The notes under the pieces were generated by a model. It was not told the DNA's origin, ran no database searches, and saw nothing but the letters and a program-made list of their open reading frames with translations. A stretch of DNA of 64,000 nucleotides from Atherinomorus stipes. Its lineage: Eukaryota; Chordata; Actinopteri; Atheriniformes; Atherinidae. Location of the stretch: assembly GCA_023101725.1 (NCBI GenBank), contig JALJCO010003551.1, forward strand, positions 106,001 through 170,000, read 5' to 3'. Position 1 is the stretch's first letter, and every line of letters starts with the position of its first letter. Position numbers and translations under genes: made by a program. This document shows, in pieces, positions 52,001-60,066 of this stretch.

Positions 52001-55000
52001 CTCTGCTTCATCACTACTTTGTCTCTGCTTCATCACTACTTTATCTCTGCTTCATCACTACTTTGTCTCTGCTTCATCACTACTTTGTCTCTGCTTCATC
52101 ACTACTTCGTCTCTACTTTGTCTCTGCTTCATCTCTGCTTCATCACTGCTTTGTCTCTGCTTCTCGTCTGTACTTCGTCGCAGCTTCGTCCCTGCTTCTT
52201 TGCCTTTGCTTCCTCGCTATTTTGTCTCTACTTCGTCTCTGTTCCGTCTCTGCTTCTTCATGTCTGCTTTTTGTCTTTGCTTCTTTGCTCCTTCATCACT
52301 ACTTCGTTGCCACTTTGTCATCGCATTATTTAAATTTGTGTAGCTAGCTAGCTAGACAGAAAAATTATGAGGGATGAATAAAAAGAAAACTTATTCACAC
52401 TTCTAAAATGACTGTCCCAGTTTGCCAATAGGGGATTATCACGCTTCCGCGTTCCGGTTTCCGGAAGTTGAAACATCTGAAGCTTCCTCTTCCGGGCCAG
52501 GAATGGCTCAATGTTGCTGCTCTGTTCCATTGTCTACATCTGATAAACATCGCCAGCCGTACCGAAGTTTTCATGGATTCCCGACTGAAAAGACACGAAG
52601 GAAGAAGTGGATGAAAGCGATTTGTTGGAGTGAAGGACCGAAATTTAAAATAAAACAAGGTTGCACGTATGTCTGTAGTCGGCACTTCAATGATGAAGAC
52701 TACACTACAGCTAGCGTTAGCAAGCTCGCGTTAGCTGACGTTACCAACTTTTCGCTTGTGAAAACATACAAGTGTCTGAAAATCGGGTCTGTACCCCCCC
52801 CGTTTCCAGTGGAACAACTGGGGGCTGCCAAAAAAAGGAGACGCTTTCAGATGCTTGTGTGTTTTCAGCCGCACAAAGTTAGGCACGTTATCAAGCTGGC
52901 TAATGCTAGCCTGCCAACACGACTGTGCAGACTGCCGGCTACAAACAAACGTGTGTCGTTTTATTATAAAGTTCGGTCCTTCACCGCGGCGAATCGGTCG
53001 TTTTGATCCACTTCTTCCTTAGCATCACTTCAGTCTGGAATGAAAACTTGGTATTGGCGTTTATCCGATTTACAAAGTTTAACAGAGTAGTAGCTGACGA
53101 ACTACTGTTAGCCTGTAAGCATTAGCCAGCTCGATGACATGCCTAACTTTGTGCGGCTGAAAACACACAAGCATCTGAAAGCGTCTCCTTTCTTGGCAGT
53201 CCCCAGTTGTTCCACTGGAAACGGGGGGGTACAGACCCGATTGTCAGATGTTTGTGTGTTTTAAGACGCACAATGTCAAGCACGTCAGTAAACGCTAGCT
53301 GGCTAATGCTAGCATGCTATGAAGTGCCGGTGTTGTGCCCCACCAGCGACAAACAAACGTGTGTTTTATTATAAAGTTCGGCCCTTCACCGCGGCAAATC
53401 GATCGCTTTGATCCACTTCTTCCTTAGTATCACTTCAGTCTGGAATGAAAACTTAAGTATGTTTGGAGTTTATCCGATTTAAACAGTATAACAGAGCAGG
53501 AACGGCTGTCGTTAACATGGCCCGGAAGAGGAAGTGCCCAAATACAGGGAACTTCCGGTAAGCGTGATAATCCCCTAAAACACACGGTCCCACTGTAGCA
53601 ATATTGCTAAAGCGGGAAAGTAGCTAAAAAGCATTTTTAAAAAGTAAGACTCAGATAAATGTTATTTTTCTAAATTATCAACATTACACCCCTTAACAAA
53701 AATATCACAATTACAAACTATCCACCAGTTTTCTTATCTCTAGAACTCTAACATTGTTCACCTAAAAACGCTGTGTCATTTTACCCGCCATCTTGTTTTG
53801 CTGCAGACGTAGACGAACCCAGGAAGTGATGTCATCCACACAGAACCTTTTTTTTTTTAATCTCATGCTGCCCTATGATGAGCTCAATGATGATTTTTAG
53901 TAAACACATGTAAAGATAAACATGATTAAGCTTAACTGTCCTACTTTATCCATATTTACCCCATATTTTCCTAATTTCTAGTCAAAATATCTCATCACAC
54001 TCAAAATAAGACAAAATGACCTAAAGAGAAACATTTCAGTGAGATATAAGAATTTGTTTGAGATAAAATGCAAAAAAAAAGAGCAAAATATTCTGCCAAT
54101 AAAACAAGTGAAAACTTCTTGATAATATTTCTTGGAAAAAGATGCATTTCCTTAAAGCAAGTTCCTTTATCTCACTGAAATGTTTCTCTCTAGGTCATTT
54201 TGTCTTATTTTGAGTGTGATGAGATATTTGGAGTAGAAATTAGAAAAATATACTTGGTAAGATTTGAGTTTTTGCAGTTCAGAACTCACGAGGACGTGAG
54301 TTTTTATTCATCGTTCACTGTTCTGAGACGAACAGAACCAGAACTCTGCTCCGTCTCCTGGTTCAGGCCCAGCCGGGTCAGAGTCAGAACCGAGCCCTCA
54401 TGCTCCCGTCAGTTTTTACCGGGTCCGTCCAGGTTTGTGTGAACGTATACGCAGCGTCAGAGAGGAACCAGAGGAGGCTCTGGGACCTGATGAGGGCCCT
54501 CCGGGGCCTCCATGTGGGAGTTCACCAGGCTCGGCCAGCTGGTCCTGGGCCGGTCTGGAACCACTGGAGGGATTATACGTCCCAGCTGGTCCAGGATCAG
54601 CTGATGCCGGACCAGCTGGGAGGCCGTCGTCCTGCTGCCGCCTCAGGATGGCGGCGGATTACCTCCTGACCTCAGGTCAGATTCATCAAACGGATACCTG
54701 CATGATCTCTGCCGTCGTCCCTCTGTGTGTGTGTGTTCCTGCACCTGCTACATTGTGAGGACCGTTTTGCGCTTTTAACCAACAAAGTGAGGACATTTTG
54801 TTTGGTCCTCACTAAAGAAATCAAAGAAAAATCTATTTTTAAGGGTCAAGATTTGGTTTCAGAGTTTAGGTTACAACCGGGTTTAGGTCAGGGTAAGGGG
54901 CAAGGGAATGCATTGAATGTCCTCACAAAGACAGAAGTACAATAGTACAAGTGTGCGTGTGTACTTGTTCAGCCATCAATGTGAGGACATTTTGGCCGGT

Positions 55001-58000
55001 CTTCAGTAAGACAGGGATTTGGTTTTAGAGTTCAGGTTATGATAAGTTTTGTTTGGGTTGGGGTTACAACAGAACAGGGGTCTCATTTATAAAACTTTGC
55101 GTAGAATCTTTACTAAAAGTGTACGTACGCCCAAAACCAAAAGTTTGCGTACGCCAAAAAATATTCAGATTTATAAAACCGTGCGTACGCACAGATTCCA
55201 GCAATTTCCCCTTTATAAATCACACTCTTCCTGGAAGTTTGCGCAGGTGAATTTTGCTCATATTCCGCCTCCTACACGCCCACATTCTACCATAGATGGT
55301 CAATGCAAAGTACCTCATGGATGTTTCTGCATATAAATGAGCCAGCTGATCTGAGGCATTTGAAACTGAATTGTGGCGATCGAAAAGAGATTTAAACGTA
55401 ATTTCGCGGAGACGGAAGTGGAGGTGCTTGTTGGTGAAGTGGAGCCTCACAAAATCATTTTATTTGGGCGTCACAGGAAACGCAGATAAACGTAAGTCTG
55501 CTGAGTGACAGCAGGTTGTTGTGGCGGTGATGATGTGACGGAGGTCTGTTCCAGAAGTCGCTGTGGAGGAAACGCTGTCAGAGCGACTGTGTTCAGAACA
55601 CAGAACACCTGTTTGGTGTGGTGCAGCGCGATTCCCCCTCACGTGCCCCCCCCTCGCCTGTGAACACCTCCGCCGGTCTTTGCTGAGGTTGATGGCTCCA
55701 CAACGGAGCGCGCTGTGGTCAGCAGCTGCTGATGTACGGGGTGGGCACGGTTTCGGTGGTCGGGGTATCTGGGTCCAGTTCATAGACAAAAGCGCTGCAA
55801 AAGTAAATGTGATTATTAGCCGGTCATCATCATCATCATCATCATCGTGGGCCAGAAAATCCTCATGGTCTCTAAAGACTCTCTCCATCCTGATCCTGCC
55901 ATTGGCATAGTCTTCAAGCAATGCCAGCGCATCCATTGTAAAGCATTATGCAACAGTGTCACTGCAGTATTTATGTTTACTCAGTAATTACAGTAATTGC
56001 TACACAGCTTGTCACAATTAATGGAACAATAATCTTTTATTCTTTTACGTTTTGATGTTTTCTCTTCTGCACCCCTGCTGCAATGCTTTTTATGTTTTAT
56101 GTAAAGCATTTTGAATTATCCTGTACATTAATTTGCTTTATAGATAAACTTGTCATTGCTACATAATTTGAAGATGAACATACACTTTGAACACACTGTG
56201 CTGTAAGTCCTGAATGGGTGCTTATGGGTTGTATGGCTTATTTGAGGACCATACGAGGGTTTACGAGGGTCTGCAGTCTGATATTAATGGTTAATTGCAT
56301 GAACGTGGCTTAAGTTCATCATCTCACCAGCGGTGCCGCCAGTTTCCCCGTCTCCAAAATGTTCGTGCGCAAAGTTCAGAATGTGCGCACCGGTGCGCAC
56401 ATTCTCCCGTCAGGTTTGTTTTTATAAATCAGAAACTTTGCGTGGAAAATCACTTACGCCACTTTCAAGCCCTGTTTTGTGCGTAAGCAAGCTTTATAAA
56501 TGAGACCCCTGAACTGTTAGCAGTTTTTTTTCAGTGCCCCCCCCCCCTCAACGGCTAAACTAGCATCCATCTTCATCGTACCTATACTGTGATCAACTCC
56601 AGCCAGTAACAGAGAACACACTGCTTCCTGTTACAGCTCATCTGGAAACAAACGTTGGGTCCATTAACCCTCATTGATCTTTAACCCATCTGACTCCTCC
56701 TGGCCTCATTACCGGCCCCCCCAAACCCGATACTGGTCTGGGGAACTGGGCCACGCCGACGAGCAGCTCGCGGTGAAAGTCTCTCCTTCAACTTTTCAAC
56801 TTTTAAAAAAAGAGTTTCCACCTCCTGAGGCTGCAGCCGCATCACGCCGGGCTGAAATCAGCCAGCCATCAGGGGTTCGCTCAGATCCTCCGAGAGGCCA
56901 AGTAACCTCTGTTACCACAGTAACCGTTACCATGGTGACTCCATCACCTGAACACTAACAGCCGATCTGGGAGCAGCTGTTACCTGATCTTCCAGCAAGT
57001 TGAAGCAACAACTTTATTAATTCTCCAATCAGCCACGATATCGCCACGGCAACGTTGGAGTCAGGATGATGACTGCAGCTTCAGGAAGTGGACTGACTGC
57101 AGCTAAAGTCTCTCTGCAGCATCTAAAACATAAAAGCTCACCAAGACTGGAGAAGTGATACGTTTCTACCACAGAATAAAATGTAAAAGTGCTCTCATGT
57201 TGCAGGTGCAGCTACTCAGTCTTCCTCAGACAGCGAATAGACCTCACGGGGGGGGGGGGGGGCATCCAAACCAGCAGTGGCAGAGCAAGTAATTTTTCAC
57301 TGGGGTGGCCATAAGTACATACTTCAGAGCGCATGTTTTATCAGTGAGATATAGGAACTTCTTTTAAGACAATGCATCTTATTTCAAGAAATCTTATCAA
57401 GAAAATTTTGTATTTAGTTAAAAAATTTCTGCCAATATACAAGATGCATTGCCTCAAAAGTTGCTATGTCTCACTGAAATGTTTCTCTTTAAGTAATTTT
57501 GTCTTATTTTTAGTGTGATGAGATATTTTGACAAGAAATTAGAAAAATATACTCGTTGAGATTTGAGTTTTTAGTGTGCATTAAAACTAGACGCGATTCT
57601 CAACCAGAAATCACCATCCAACACAGGCCACCCGGAAATCCTCATGGAGAGAGTGTAAGGAGGGGAAAGCGCCAGGGATGTACGGATGTATCGGCCTGTA
57701 TTGGCCTTAAAACTGAGTATCGGACATCGGCCACCCCAGCGATATTTAACAAATCAGGCAGCTGTTTCTAAAGTCTAAGAAAAAAACTAATAAAAAAAAC
57801 TTCTACTTCAAAAACTTCTTTTTTACAGACTTTAAAACTTCTATAGACAGTTTCTTTTAGGATACTCTACTCACGCTCATTTGTTTAAGTAACCAAATAT
57901 TAGGGCTGGGAAAAAATATTGATACACTGAAATATCACGATATTTTCATATTGATATTTTAAAACATAATATTGATCTTGATACCAGTTTGGGTTCTTGA

Positions 58001-60026
58001 TTACGGATTCTCCAGGTGCTCTTTTGATCAAAGGGTGTTGCTGATGTCTTGAGTTATCTGGGTGTGGGGTTTCTTTGCTCCAAAAAGGGAAAAATCTAAT
58101 TTGGCAAAGAATCCACCAAAAACAAATCAAAGGGACTCTGGAGAATTGTCAAACTCATAAAAAGCCTTTATAAATTCATGGCAAAACCAAAAATCTAAAG
58201 GGGTCGACTTGTTGCGCCCCTCTGGGTCTTTGTCAGGGTTAGTGTTATTTTTGGTGGACCCTTTGCCAAATGAGGTTTTTTTCCCCTTTTTTGAAGCAAA
58301 GAAACCCCACACCCAGATAATCACGATATTGATCGATTTTACCAACAAAATCTCGCAAGATTTCATTGTTCTTTTACAAAATCGTGCGATTTCACAAAAA
58401 CCTGCAAGATTTCATAACAAAATTACAATATCTTGCAAGACTTCATTAGTAAAATAGATCAATGCCCAATTTTTAAATATTGAAATAAGCATATGAAATT
58501 ATCGCAATATTTCACTGTATCAATATTTTTACCCACCCCTAAATATCCCCTGTTTTGGGGTATTGACTTTAATACATAACACAAGCTGAGGTGTTTTTTC
58601 TAATTTTGCACAAGGAATGAATATAACAACATTTATTTTTTAACTATAATATCGGTATCGGTATCGATATCGGTTATCGGCCACGAGTTTTAAAATATCG
58701 GCGTATTGGATATCGGCCAAAATTCCAATATTGTGCATCCCCCGTAAGCACCATCATAATCAATATGAAGCTGACAGCTGGGGAGTTTCTCCTGCAGTAA
58801 ATTAAAAGAAAGCTGCAGCTTTAGTCATCACTACTCCTGGATGAGAGACAGACTCATCTCCAGAGATCCACCTGAGCAGAACAAGCATGTACGGGCTCGG
58901 ATGCCACCAACGGATTACAAACCTGTAAACAAAAGGAATTAATGGATGCAACAACAAAACTAAAACAGATCCAAACAAACTAGTAAACCTAAATAAATCC
59001 TCCGTTAAACCCCGGCTGTGTGTATTTGTGACCCCCCCCCCCTTGCACTGGGATGCTGCGGGCATGGATCCAAACCCAAATAAAACACAAACAGCAAAGC
59101 GCCGTCATGCAGGAGCGCGATGAAAAACACTTTAGGTTACTTAGCATCGACTCTGGAAGACACGCAAACAAGCTAAATTTTCTGGATTTCTTTAAATAAG
59201 ATGCATTGCTCTAAAACAAGTTCTTATATCTCACTGAAATGTTTCTCTTCAGGTAAGTTTGTGACATTTTTGACTAGAAAAGAGAAAAATAAACGTGGTG
59301 AGATTTGAGTTTTTGCAGTGCAGCAGCCAGAGACTCTGCAGAGGACGGATGACTCGTCCCGGCATCAGACTCCATCACAGTTACCGGGACAGTCAGACAA
59401 ACACCTGCAGAGGTGAAGCTGCTGGAAGCTCCGACAGATCAGAGTAACGCAGGTGGGACAGCCGAGACCACCAAAGCCCCGGCAGGCGAGACAGAGATGA
59501 AGGCTGTCAGGCTGAAGCCGCCTCGCATGCGGCAAACAAGGAAGCACAGCGAGGAGAAAACACCTGGCCTGGTATCAGCGCTGCACCAGCCACTCCTGGG
59601 GGAGGAAATCCCGTCCTGCAGGTTATAGCTCTGCACGCAGCGCACGTTTATTTCTACTCTGACCTCAACCAAAGTGCTTCAAAAGCATCACAGCGCTGCA
59701 GAGGAACACATTTAAGGAGTCTGAAAGAGGCCGTGCAGATCCGGGCTCCAGAATCAAACTTTATTTAAACCGGCTGAGAACAGGTGTGTCTGAGGCTTTC
59801 TGGGAGTTTGTTCCTGCAAACTTCTGTTCACTGCAAACGCTCAAATCTTAGCAAGTATATTTTTTAGTTAAAATATCTCATCACATTCAAAATAACTTGT
59901 GATGAGAACTTGTTTGACGGCAATTCATCTTATTTCAAGAAATCTTATCAAGAAAATTTAGCTTGTTCTATTGGCAGAATTGTTTTGCTCATTACAAGCA
60001 AAAACAAATATATATATATATATATA

Positions 60027-60066
<40 letters not shown>

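Larger units (their letters stand above)
55076..56510. mobile_element. Non-autonomous Harbinger (PIF) transposon, 1435 bp
   Basis: Perfect 18 bp terminal inverted repeats AGGGGTCTCATTTATAAA, with GAAC (or AAC) duplicated on both flanks. Subterminal GCGTACGC motifs recur at the left end. The interior keeps two gene remnants of the Harbinger pair: a Myb/SANT-like piece on the plus strand (about 55374-55490) and a transposase N-terminus on the minus strand (55936 downward). The catalytic DDE part is gone, so it cannot move alone. Confidence 0.88.

Noticed and set aside
51659..52347. Three overlapping long frames rich in Ser/Leu/Phe
   Set aside because: They arise from TCTCTGCTTCATCACTAC repeats, are open in all three frames and are not protein-like.
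55563..55910. 115-codon plus-strand ORF inside the Harbinger element
   Set aside because: It is antisense to the transposase remnant and includes a (CAT)n Ser run.
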